A DNA stretch of 56,258 nucleotides from an uncultured Campylobacter sp. (GTDB taxonomy: Bacteria > Campylobacterota > Campylobacteria > Campylobacterales > Campylobacteraceae), in the NCBI RefSeq assembly GCF_937997535.1, contig NZ_CALKTT010000098.1, positions 1 through 56,258 of the forward strand, in the 5' to 3' direction. The position numbers and the translations under genes are program-made. Position 1 is the stretch's first letter; every line of letters begins with the position of its first letter. Shown piece after piece: positions 6,631 to 15,043 of this stretch. Under the pieces are notes generated by a model. The model searched no databases. It was not told the origin of the DNA and saw only the letters and a program-made list of their open reading frames with translations.

Positions 6631-9003
6631 TTACTGACACCCCTCGCACTCGATCGAGCGATCGGCGACGTTGTTTAGCTTCTCGCTATCTGGGCTTTCG
6701 GAGCGCAGATAGTAAGTCGATTTTAGCCCCAGCTGCCACGCAAGCGTGTAAATTTCGCTCAGATAGCCGCCGCTTGCCTTATCCAGGCTCATGAAAATAT
6801 TTAGGCTCTGGCCTTGATCGATCCATTTTTGGCGGATGGCGCCTGCTTTTACGAGTAGGCGCTGATCGAGCTCGTACGCAGGCACGTACGCCTGCCACGT
6901 TTTCGGGCTTAAATTCGGTACGACGACCGGGATCATGCCGCTTAGATTGTGCTCGAACCATTTGCGCTTATACACCGGCTCGATCGTCTGCGTGGTGCCT
7001 ACGAGTATGCTGATACTGGATGTCGGCGCGATCGCCATCAGGTAGCCGTTTCGCATGCCGTCGCGCTTTACTTTCTCGCGCAGCCCGTCCCAGTCGCAGC
7101 TGTTCTGCTCAAAAAGCCCGCCGCGCTTAACGAGCGCCTTAGCGTTTTCGTTCGCTAAATCGATCGGGAAAATTCCTTCGCTCCACTTCGAGCCCGCGAA
7201 ATCGGGGTATCTGCCCTTTTCTACGGCTAAATTTGAACTTGCCTTGATCGCGTTAAAGCTCACGTTTTCCATTATCCTATCGATCAGCTCGAAGTGCTCG
7301 TAGCTGCCCCACTTCACGCCGCGCTCGGCAAGCATCTGCGCCTCGCCCATTACGCCGAGCCCTATCGCGCGGGTTTTTAGATTGGTATGTTTGACCTTGG
7401 CGTGCGGGTAAAAATTTAGATCGATGACATTATCGAGCATTCGCACGGCGATCGGCATCACGCGAGCTATCTCCTCGCGGCTATTGATTTTGCTTAAATT
7501 TACGCTTGCGAGGTTGCAAACCGCCGTCGCGCCCTCGCTGCAGCCTTTTTCCACGATAAAAATTTCTTTGCCGCCCAGCGTGTCTAGCGCTGTGATCTTT
7601 TTCGCCTTTTTTACGATGCCCGCGTCGGTCGCCACATCTTCGTTTTCCTCAAACAGCCTCTCGCTGCCGTCATCGAAAACGACTTTGATTTTGTAGTGGT
7701 TCGGCGCCGTATTTTGAAAGATCTCCGTGCATAAATTTGAGCTTCTGATTAAGCCTTGATGCGCGTTTGGATTGATGCGGTTGGCGTTATCTTTGAAGCA
7801 CAAAAACGGCATTCCGGTCTCAAAATAGCTCGTTAAAATTTTCTTCCAAAGCTCCTTTGCCAGGATGGTAGATTTTGAAATTTTATCGTCGGCCTCGTAC
7901 TGCTCGTAGCGCGCCTGAAATTCCGCGCCATATAGATCGCTCAGATCGCTTACCTCTGCAGGATCGAAGAGCGTCCACTTGCCGCCGCTTTGAAGTCTTT
8001 TCATAAACAGATCGTTTATCCATAGCGCGGGGAAAATTTCATGCGCGCGGCGCCTCTCCTCGCCCGAGTTTTTACGCAGATCGAGGAAGTCGCTCACGTC
8101 CATATGCCACGGCTCGATATACACGGCGATAGCGCCTTTGCGCGTGCCCAGCTGATCGACGGCGACTGCGATGTCGTTTGTGATCTTTAAAAACGGGATG
8201 ATACCGCCCGCGGCGTTTTTATGCCCGTCGATGCTGCCGCCCATCGCGCGCACCTTGCACCAGTCCCAGCCGATACCGCCGCCGAATTTGCTAAGTAACG
8301 CCATCTCCTTGTAACTATCGAAAATCCCCTCGATATTATCGGGAGTGGAGCCCACGTAGCAGGAGCTTAGCTGATGTCGCGTCGTGCGGGCGTTTGAGAG
8401 CGTAGGAGTAGCCAGCATGACTTCAAATTTAGATATGAGATCGTAAAATTTCTTCGCCCAGCTCTGGCAGTCAAGCTCGTTTTGCGCGAGGAACATTGCG
8501 ATCGCCATAAACATCTGCTGCGGAAGCTCGATCGGCGCGCCGCTTTTATCCTTGATGAGGTAGCGATCGTAAAGCGTTTTGATGCCTAGGTAGTTAAACT
8601 GTAAATCGCGCTGCGGCTGCAGATAAGAATTTAGATCCTCTAGATCGTATTTTTCCTTTAAGCCAAGCATTATGCGACCCGCCGCCTCGCCGCGAGCGAA
8701 GTAATCTTGCAGGCTGTTGTAGCCGCTAAAACCCGTTACCTTGTGATACAGATCGTATAAAAATAACCGCGCGGCGACGAAGGTCCAGTTCGGGCGATCC
8801 ACGTCGATCTTTTCGACCGCGGTTTTGATGAGGGTTTGTTGGATCTCCTCCGTGGTGATCATATCGCGAAACTGGATCTTTGCGTCCACCTCAAGCTCGC
8901 TAAGGCTTACGTTTTCCAGCCCCTCTACCGCCTCGCTCGTGTATTTTTTGATCTTGCTTACGTCAAGTTCCTCGGTTCTGCCGTTGCGTTTGATTACTTT
9001 CAT
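6631..9003 (-). CDS. nrdA: Ribonucleoside-diphosphate reductase, alpha (large) subunit
   Basis: This 790-residue protein is the catalytic subunit of class Ia ribonucleotide reductase, which makes deoxynucleotides from ribonucleoside diphosphates. Residues 1-90 form the ATP-cone. SSCYVGSTPDNIEG carries the first redox Cys (about 215), NLCTEIFQ and AVCNLASVNL follow, and the C-terminal tail ends in C-x2-C (786 and 789), which relays electrons from thioredoxin. Length is as expected. The beta subunit nrdB is not in the window, so the subunits are encoded apart. The ATG is preceded by AAGGAACG. Transcription probably starts at the TATAAT at 9144-9149, giving a leader of about 130 bases. Confidence 0.97.
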   Translation of the reverse strand: MKVIKRNGRTEELDVSKIKKYTSEAVEGLENVSLSELEVDAKIQFRDMITTEEIQQTLIKTAVEKIDVDRPNWTFVAARLFLYDLYHKVTGFSGYNSLQDYFARGEAAGRIMLGLKEKYDLEDLNSYLQPQRDLQFNYLGIKTLYDRYLIKDKSGAPIELPQQMFMAIAMFLAQNELDCQSWAKKFYDLISKFEVMLATPTLSNARTTRHQLSSCYVGSTPDNIEGIFDSYKEMALLSKFGGGIGWDWCKVRAMGGSIDGHKNAAGGIIPFLKITNDIAVAVDQLGTRKGAIAVYIEPWHMDVSDFLDLRKNSGEERRRAHEIFPALWINDLFMKRLQSGGKWTLFDPAEVSDLSDLYGAEFQARYEQYEADDKISKSTILAKELWKKILTSYFETGMPFLCFKDNANRINPNAHQGLIRSSNLCTEIFQNTAPNHYKIKVVFDDGSERLFEENEDVATDAGIVKKAKKITALDTLGGKEIFIVEKGCSEGATAVCNLASVNLSKINSREEIARVMPIAVRMLDNVIDLNFYPHAKVKHTNLKTRAIGLGVMGEAQMLAERGVKWGSYEHFELIDRIMENVSFNAIKASSNLAVEKGRYPDFAGSKWSEGIFPIDLANENAKALVKRGGLFEQNSCDWDGLREKVKRDGMRNGYLMAIAPTSSISILVGTTQTIEPVYKRKWFEHNLSGMIPVVVPNLSPKTWQAYVPAYELDQRLLVKAGAIRQKWIDQGQSLNIFMSLDKASGGYLSEIYTLAWQLGLKSTYYLRSESPDSEKLNNVADRSIECEGCQ

Positions 9004-9143
9004 ATCGTTCCTTAAAATTTAAAAATGCAAATTTAGCGTTAGTTTCCCAATATAAAATACGTCGTCAAAAGAGGCGGCGTAATAAATGCCGCTCCATCTC
9101 CGCCGTCTTTTAAATTTACGCTAGCTGCGCTGCAAAAGCGCGC

Positions 9144-9149
9144 ATTATA
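9144..9149 (-). promoter_or_regulatory. -10 box of nrdA
   Basis: TATAAT read leftward in the context GGCTATAATGCG, 141 bases before the nrdA ATG. A weaker TATATT lies closer at 9049-9054 and could be a second start. Confidence 0.55.
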
Positions 9150-9332
9150 GCCAAAATTGCTTAAGTCTATCTGTCATTAAAGGATAAAATTTTTCGATTG
9201 TCGAATTAAAATTTAGCTGGGCGGGCGGAAAAGATGCGGTAAAATTTGAGCGAAATTTTATGGCGCCACCGCGAAATTCTGTAGGTAAAAATTTACGTGG
9301 AGTTTTGCGAAATTCTGTGCCTAAAAAGCAGG

Positions 9333-9376
9333 AAAACAAAAATCTTTGCGGGCAGGCTTAAAATCCGCCCGCAAAG
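9333..9376 (-). terminator. Rho-independent terminator of the DUF945 gene
   Basis: Read on the minus strand, a perfect 10-base stem (CTTTGCGGGC at 9367-9376 pairing with GCCCGCAAAG at 9344-9353) has a 13-base loop and is followed directly by ATTTTTGTTTT. It begins ten bases after the stop of the gene at 9386. Confidence 0.85.
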
Positions 9377-9385
9377 CTTAAGAAT

Positions 9386-10837
9386 TTAGTTGTGCGGTAG
9401 CGGGATAGGCTTTCCGTTTAAAATCATAGAGTTACTTGCCTTATCGAAGCTAAACTCCATCTTAACTCCATCTCCATCAGGCTTAAGAAACTGCGAGCCG
9501 TAAACTTCCGCCATCGGCGCAAAATCGCGCAGGCTGTCATAAGGCGATAGGAAGTCCGTGATAGTCGTATTTATCGTAGCTTTGCCGTCCAAGCTCATGC
9601 GCTTAAAAAGCTGCGTCTCGTCGATGTAGCCGCCTAATAGCGCGCTTGCGTTAAAAGCAAATTTCTTACCGAGGCTATTTTCAAACGAAAAATCATTCAC
9701 GTTGATTTTCATATCATCTTTTAGTAGCTTCATAAAAAGCTCTTTATTTTCCGCTAATTTTTCGCCTTCTTGCGGATTTGAGATAATAGACAGATATTTT
9801 TCGAAAAGTGCGGCGCTAAAGCTGGTATCGACGCCTAAATGGATGTTTCGCACTAGCACATCGGCGATCTTTAAGCTTTGGGCTTTATCGCTTTCGTTGA
9901 AATTTAAAATTCCATCTTTTACGCGGTAGCTACCTTCCGTGCTCATATCCGTAACTACGATGAAGCGCTGCTTATCTACAGTTACGACGAGCTCTTTTGT
10001 GCTGCCTGCAAAATCTATGTCATTCAAAAAGAGCTTAGTTATATTATCGTCTAGATATTGGATACCGTTTTTAAAGTTTGCCTCATAGATAAGATCCTTT
10101 ATATCAAGCCCTGAATCCTTGCCGTCGTCTATAAAAATTTCACCGATTTTAAAGCCCAGGGCTTTTATCGTTTTGCCGCTCATATCGCTCGTGCCGTTTA
10201 GGCTAAGGCCTGCTAGACGTCCTATTCCGCCATCTTCGAGCACATTTATATCGGCTAGCTTTGCGCTAAATTTAACCTCTGTAGGTCCGTAGTTTAGATG
10301 CGCGCTAAGCGGCGCGTCAGTCTTAAACAGCTTCTTGCAAGGCTCTGCGTAATATGGCGTCTTAATCGTTAAAATTCCATCGCTCTCAAATCCATCCGCA
10401 GCGTTTTTTACGCTATGCTTGATAGTGTAGTCGTAGCGAAAAGCAAAATCCTCCGGGAAAATTTTAGCAGGATCTGGCTCGTCCGTATCGTTGCTATCTT
10501 GCGCGCCTGCTTTTTCCTTTAGCTTGCTAAAGCCCTCAGCAAGGCTTTTTTGTAGTTTCTCTTTTTTTACTACGCCTTCGATAAAGCCGCTTGAGTTGCT
10601 ATCTCCCGGATAAAATTTAGCGCTCTTAGTCTCGAAAATTTCGTTTCTAGCGATAAATTCCGCAATCTGCTGCTCAATCGCCGCGCTGGCACTCTTGCCG
10701 ACCGCACCGTCAACCGTTTTGGTTATGCTATCGTTTACACTTTTAGCTACTCCCGTTTTAGCGTCCTTCGTCGCCACAAAAACGCCCGCTATAAGCGCTA
10801 CGATGAGCACTAAAGCCGCGATGATCTTTTTCATCAT
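9386..10837 (-). CDS. DUF945 (YdgA-like) family protein
   Basis: The start is placed at the ATGATG at 10837-10832 because AAAGGAGAG lies just upstream. An upstream in-frame start at 10900 would bury the signal. The protein begins MMKKIIAALVLIVALIAGVF, a signal anchor, then a Lys/Ala-rich region and a long beta-rich domain with repeated I-x-D-(I/V)-x-L-x-G strands and a Y-x-F-KTDAPL-like segment typical of DUF945. The predicted location is the periplasmic face of the inner membrane. Function in the family is not settled. It is monocistronic, with a strong terminator after it, and divergent from pyrG. Confidence 0.75.
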   Translation of the reverse strand: MMKKIIAALVLIVALIAGVFVATKDAKTGVAKSVNDSITKTVDGAVGKSASAAIEQQIAEFIARNEIFETKSAKFYPGDSNSSGFIEGVVKKEKLQKSLAEGFSKLKEKAGAQDSNDTDEPDPAKIFPEDFAFRYDYTIKHSVKNAADGFESDGILTIKTPYYAEPCKKLFKTDAPLSAHLNYGPTEVKFSAKLADINVLEDGGIGRLAGLSLNGTSDMSGKTIKALGFKIGEIFIDDGKDSGLDIKDLIYEANFKNGIQYLDDNITKLFLNDIDFAGSTKELVVTVDKQRFIVVTDMSTEGSYRVKDGILNFNESDKAQSLKIADVLVRNIHLGVDTSFSAALFEKYLSIISNPQEGEKLAENKELFMKLLKDDMKINVNDFSFENSLGKKFAFNASALLGGYIDETQLFKRMSLDGKATINTTITDFLSPYDSLRDFAPMAEVYGSQFLKPDGDGVKMEFSFDKASNSMILNGKPIPLPHN

Positions 10838-10934
10838 CTCTCCTTTAAATTTAAAATTTATTTGGGTGCGTATTTTGCCGTAAATTTCTAAAATTTTCAA
10901 ATTCTAGCTTAGTGTGCTTTAACCTAAAAGAAGT

Positions 10935-10940
10935 TATAAT
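10935..10940 (+). promoter_or_regulatory. -10 box of pyrG-recJ
   Basis: TATAAT in the context AAGTTATAATCGCG, 33 bases before the pyrG ATG; AGGAAA at 10963-10968 is the ribosome-binding site. Confidence 0.65.
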
Positions 10941-10972
10941 CGCGACATTAATATCAAAATTTAGGAAAACTT

Positions 10973-12604
10973 ATGGCAAAACAAACGAAATATATTTTCG
11001 TCACCGGCGGAGTGCTGAGCTCGCTGGGTAAGGGCATTGCGGCGGCGTCGATCGCGACGCTTTTAAAGCACGCGGGGCTTAAAGTGCGCATATTAAAGGC
11101 GGATCCTTATATCAACGTCGATCCGGGCACCATGAGTCCGCTGGAGCACGGAGAGGTTTTCGTCACCGACGACGGCGCGGAGACCGACCTGGATTTGGGG
11201 CACTACGAGCGGTTCTTGGATGAAAATTTAAGCCAAGACAACAACTTCACCACGGGCAAAGTTTACAGCTCCGTCATCGAAAAGGAGCGCAGGGGCGATT
11301 ATCTGGGCAAGACGATCCAGGTGATCCCTCACATCGTAGGCGAGATCGTGCGCCGCATAAAAAAGGCGGGCGAGGGCAACGACGTGCTGATCGTCGAGAT
11401 CGGAGGCACCGTGGGCGACATCGAGGGACTGCCGTTTTTAGAGGCGATCCGCGCGATGAGAGTGGAGCTTGGTAGAGTAAATACGATGAATATCCACCTC
11501 ACGCTCGTGCCTTTTATAAAAGTCGCGGGCGAGCTCAAAACCAAGCCCACGCAGCACAGCGTAGGCGAGCTGCGCCGCATCGGTATCAGCCCCGATATGA
11601 TAATCTGCCGCTCCGAAATGCCGCTAAATCGCGCGCTGAAAGACAAGATCGCGCTAAGCTGCGGCGTGGATAAAAATTGCGTCATCGAAAGCCCCGATAG
11701 CGCGAGCATCTATCAGATCCCGCTTGCGTTTTTGAAGCAGGATATTTTAACGCCGATCGCAGAGACCCTAAGCCTAAACAAGCTCGAAGTCGATATGAGC
11801 AACTGGGACAGCCTAGTTAAGCGCGTCATCGTACCCACGAACGAAACCACGATCGCCTTCGTCGGCAAATATATCGATCTAAAAGAAAGCTACAAATCCC
11901 TCACCGAGGGGATCATCCACGCGGGCGCTACGCTTGATACGCGAATAAATTTAAAGTGGGTAGATAGCGAAAAAATTGAAGCTGCAAATGTAGATGAAAT
12001 TTTCCGCGACGTAAACGGAATTTTGGTCGCGGGCGGCTTCGGCTCACGCGGGATAGAGGGTAAAATTTTAGCCATAAACTACGCGCGGGTGCATAAGGTG
12101 CCGTTTTTGGGCATCTGCCTAGGGATGCAGCTTGCGATGGTGGAGTTTGCGCGCAATGTCTTAAAATTAAAGAACGCCAACTCTGCGGAATTTGACCCTC
12201 AGACCGAAGATCCGGTAATCTATCTGATCGACAGCTTCATCGACGCAAGCGGCAAAAAGCAGATCCGCACGCACAAATCCCCTATGGGCGGCACTATGCG
12301 GCTGGGCGGCTATGACTGCGACGTCAAAAAGGGCTCGCTTTTGAGTAAAATTTACGGCGAGCAAAAAACCATCCGCGAGCGCCACCGCCACCGCTACGAA
12401 GCCAATCCGAAGTACCGCGCCGATTTTGAAAAGCACGGTCTTATCGTCTGCGGCGAGAGCGACGGGCTTATCGAAGCGGTCGAGCTAAAAAACCATCCGT
12501 TTTTTCTGGGCGTGCAGTTTCACCCGGAATTTACCAGCCGTCTAGTGCGCCCAAATCCCGCTATTTTGGGCTTTATCGAAGCATCTATAAAAAATGCTAG
12601 GTAA
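10973..12604 (+). CDS. pyrG: CTP synthase
   Basis: This 543-residue enzyme converts UTP to CTP with ATP and glutamine, the last step of de novo pyrimidine synthesis. The N-terminal amidoligase domain has the P-loop GGVLSSLGKGIAAAS (12-26) and VEIGGTVGDIEG (141-152). The C-terminal class I glutaminase has GICLGMQ with nucleophile Cys382 and the HPEFTSR segment for the His/Glu pair. Full length. It has its own TATAAT promoter and overlaps the recJ start by 11 bases, so the two are co-transcribed and probably coupled. Confidence 0.98.
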   Translation: MAKQTKYIFVTGGVLSSLGKGIAAASIATLLKHAGLKVRILKADPYINVDPGTMSPLEHGEVFVTDDGAETDLDLGHYERFLDENLSQDNNFTTGKVYSSVIEKERRGDYLGKTIQVIPHIVGEIVRRIKKAGEGNDVLIVEIGGTVGDIEGLPFLEAIRAMRVELGRVNTMNIHLTLVPFIKVAGELKTKPTQHSVGELRRIGISPDMIICRSEMPLNRALKDKIALSCGVDKNCVIESPDSASIYQIPLAFLKQDILTPIAETLSLNKLEVDMSNWDSLVKRVIVPTNETTIAFVGKYIDLKESYKSLTEGIIHAGATLDTRINLKWVDSEKIEAANVDEIFRDVNGILVAGGFGSRGIEGKILAINYARVHKVPFLGICLGMQLAMVEFARNVLKLKNANSAEFDPQTEDPVIYLIDSFIDASGKKQIRTHKSPMGGTMRLGGYDCDVKKGSLLSKIYGEQKTIRERHRHRYEANPKYRADFEKHGLIVCGESDGLIEAVELKNHPFFLGVQFHPEFTSRLVRPNPAILGFIEASIKNAR

Positions 12605-14174
12605 AAATGAGATAAGGGAAATTCTAAAATCGAGATTTGCGGGCGATCGACACAATAAAATTTCTGAAATTCCCTTACCTTGCGAGCTGAAGGATACCTA
12701 TAAGGCGGCTTTGCGCATAAAAACTGCCATCGAAGAAAACCAGCGCATAGCCGTAGTCGGCGATTACGATGTCGACGGTATCGTAAGCACCGTCATAATG
12801 AGCGATTTTTTCAATCAAATAGGCGCGGATTACGTTATTAAGATCCCAAACCGCTTCACCGACGGATACGGGCTAAACAGCGAGATCATAGGCGAGCTTG
12901 AGGATGTGGATCTCATCATCACGGTAGATAACGGCACCTCCGCGACGGAAGCTGCCGAAATTTGCGCTCAAAAGGGGATCGATCTCATCATCACCGATCA
13001 TCATATGCCTCCGCCCGTGCTGCCCAGAGCTTACGCGATAATCAATCCGAAGCAGCCCGATTGCACCTTCCCAAATATCGAAATTTGCGGCGCACAAGTA
13101 GCGTGGTATCTCGTGGGAGCGCTAAAAGAAACCCTCGGCGTGAACTACGATATGGCAAGCTCGATGGATATCCTCATCATCGCCATAATCGCCGATATGA
13201 TGGAGCTGCGCGATATGAACCGCGCGCTTTTGCGCTTCGGCATCAAGCGGCTAAATAGCTCGAACCGCGCCTGCTTCAAGGCGATTAAGGAGCATTATTT
13301 TAAAAAACATTTCGAATTCGATGATATCAGCTACACGATCGCGCCGCTTATCAACTGCACGGGGCGGATGGACGATGCGACGATGTCGTATAACTTCCTA
13401 TGCGCCAAAAATATCAGAGAGGCAAACCACTACCTAGAGACGATAAATTCTATCAACAACTCGCGCAAAGAGGAGGAGAAAAGCCTCTACGACGAGATCG
13501 TAAAAAGCGTCGATCCGAGCGACAACGTCATCGTCGTGTGGGGTCCGCAGTGGCACGAAGGGATCATCGGCATCGTCGCAAGCCGCCTAAGCAAGACCTA
13601 CAAAAAGCCCGCGATCGTCTTTAGCGTAAGCGACTCGCGCGCCAAAGGAAGCGCGCGCAGCATCGGTAAATTCGACATTTTAGAGCTGATCTCCTCGCAA
13701 AGCGAAATTTTAACGACCTTCGGCGGACACAAGGGCGCTGCGGGCGTGGGGATTGATCCTGCGCTGCTGCAGGAGTTTAAGCGGCGCGTAAATGAGCGCA
13801 TTACGCCCAAGGATCTGAGCGATTTTAGCGCGCAAGACGATCTGCTGGGCGAGCTGGACGCGTCGCAGATAGACTTCGAGCTGCTTGAAATTTTAGAATT
13901 TTACGAGCCCTACGGGCAGAAAAATCCGCGCCCGCTCTTTTGTATCAAAGGCGCGCGCGCTCGCAACATCAGGGAGATCGGCAAGGAGGGCAAGCATATC
14001 AAAATGGCGCTTGATAAAAACGGCGGCAGCGTCGAGGCGCTGTTTTTCAACTACGACTTTTTGCCGCGCGCCGGCGAGCGGGTGGATGCGATCTTTACGA
14101 TTAGCAAAAATAACTTCCGCGGCACAATCACGCCCGAGCTAATCATCAAGGAGCTGGTCCCGAGCGAGAGCTAA
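12594..14174 (+). CDS. recJ: Single-stranded-DNA-specific exonuclease RecJ
   Basis: A 526-residue DHH-family 5'-3' exonuclease for recombination and repair. Metal-binding motifs are intact: GDYDVDG (56-62), TVDNGTS (110-116), TDHH (134-137), and the DHHA1 glycine-rich motif FGGHKGAAGVG. The C-terminal OB-type domain is present. The start codon lies inside the end of pyrG. No internal ribosome-binding site is obvious, which fits translational coupling. Length matches the short epsilon-type RecJ. Confidence 0.95.
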   Translation: MLGKNEIREILKSRFAGDRHNKISEIPLPCELKDTYKAALRIKTAIEENQRIAVVGDYDVDGIVSTVIMSDFFNQIGADYVIKIPNRFTDGYGLNSEIIGELEDVDLIITVDNGTSATEAAEICAQKGIDLIITDHHMPPPVLPRAYAIINPKQPDCTFPNIEICGAQVAWYLVGALKETLGVNYDMASSMDILIIAIIADMMELRDMNRALLRFGIKRLNSSNRACFKAIKEHYFKKHFEFDDISYTIAPLINCTGRMDDATMSYNFLCAKNIREANHYLETINSINNSRKEEEKSLYDEIVKSVDPSDNVIVVWGPQWHEGIIGIVASRLSKTYKKPAIVFSVSDSRAKGSARSIGKFDILELISSQSEILTTFGGHKGAAGVGIDPALLQEFKRRVNERITPKDLSDFSAQDDLLGELDASQIDFELLEILEFYEPYGQKNPRPLFCIKGARARNIREIGKEGKHIKMALDKNGGSVEALFFNYDFLPRAGERVDAIFTISKNNFRGTITPELIIKELVPSES

Positions 14175-14647
14175 ATTTTAAAATTTAGACCGGTCTGGCG
14201 TGTATTTCGCTCCAGACACGGCCTTTAAATTTAACGCTCGATCTGTGCATTCCAAGCGCGCATTGCACACTCGGCGGATTTGCCCTACTACGGCACCCAT
14301 CTGCTCTATTCGCCCGATATGTATTGCACGCTCGGCGCGAATTCAAAATTTAACGCGCGAGCTATGGATTTGACTTTCGATGCAAGCTTAAGTGTGCGAT
14401 TTCTGGGCTAGACACAGCGCGCAAACGCAGTGCGTTATTTTCAGCTCCCGTACGGTTTGCAAACTCGGCGAAATTTTTTGGCGCGGTGAAAATAAAATTT
14501 AAACGTTTTGGAATTTTAAAATTTTGCGAGGGCGAGCGAGAGCAGTCAGAGACAAACAGAACGACCCTGAGAATGGAATTTCGGATAAAATTTTATGAAG
14601 CGGCGGGCGGGCTAAATTTTAATTTGACCCGCCCTTAAACTTAGAGG
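14175..14647. other. Spacer between recJ and the cupin gene
   Basis: 473 bases without a gene, between convergent transcription units. It holds a short inverted repeat GTCTGG/CCAGAC (14193-14217) just after recJ, several copies of AAATTTTAAAATTT-like words, two or three related phrases of the type TGCGCGCTCGGC, and the terminator-like hairpin at 14605-14634. Nothing else was recognised. Confidence 0.5.
14605..14634 (-). terminator. Hairpin at the end of the leftward cupin operon
   Basis: A perfect 7-base stem GGGCGGG (14605-14611) and CCCGCCC (14628-14634) around an AT-rich loop, 14 bases after the cupin stop. There is no immediate T run on the minus strand, so efficiency is uncertain. Confidence 0.5.
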
Positions 14648-14977
14648 CTAAAAAACCACTACTAAAAACCACTTAAACGGCACCGGCGCGGAGATCGCGT
14701 GCGGCAAACCCGCAGGCATGACGATGCTTTGCCCCGCTTTTACGCGGTGCTTCTGCCCGTCGATCGTGAAATCGCCCTCCCCCTCAAGCACGTAAACGAA
14801 CGCATCGCCGTCTGATTTGTGCGAGCTGATCTCCTCGCCGCCGTCGAAGGCAAAAAGCGTCATATTCAGCGCAGGATTTTGCGCGAGGGTGCGCGAAATC
14901 ACCTTATGAGGGGATACTTCGACTAGCGAAGCAAGCTCTACAGCCTTAGCGGCGTCGATATTTTTGATGTGTTGCAT
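14648..14977 (-). CDS. Single-domain cupin protein
   Basis: A 109-residue beta-barrel protein of the Cupin_2 type. Motif 1 is reduced (EEISSHKSDGDAFVYVLEGEG; metal ligands would be His and Glu) and motif 2 is PAGLPHAI. Small cupins bind metal ions or small ligands; no substrate can be read from the sequence. AAGGAGAGC lies just before the ATG. It follows the NnrS-type gene by 66 bases in the same direction and may be the last gene of that operon. In Campylobacter such cupins often accompany redox or stress genes. Confidence 0.8.
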   Translation of the reverse strand: MQHIKNIDAAKAVELASLVEVSPHKVISRTLAQNPALNMTLFAFDGGEEISSHKSDGDAFVYVLEGEGDFTIDGQKHRVKAGQSIVMPAGLPHAISAPVPFKWFLVVVF

Positions 14978-15043
14978 AAGCTCTCCTTGAAATGAAATTT
15001 GATCGATTGTAGCTAAAATTTAGCAAGCCCGCTTTGATGATTA

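Larger units (their letters stand above)
9004..9385. other. Spacer between nrdA and the DUF945 gene
   Basis: 382 bases without a gene. It holds the nrdA leader and promoter (TATAAT on the minus strand at 9144-9149), a run of AAATTT words, a direct repeat of GCGAAATTCTGT (about 9270 and 9308), and the strong terminator of the DUF945 gene at 9333-9376. No NrdR-type box was recognised. Confidence 0.6.

Noticed and set aside
6631..9003. Intein or adenosylcobalamin-type features in nrdA
   Set aside because: The frame is colinear with class Ia large subunits, and no extra domain or splice motif was seen.
9145..9339. Minus-strand frame of 64 codons upstream of nrdA
   Set aside because: It spans the nrdA promoter and part of a strong terminator, has no ribosome-binding site and a spacer-like composition.
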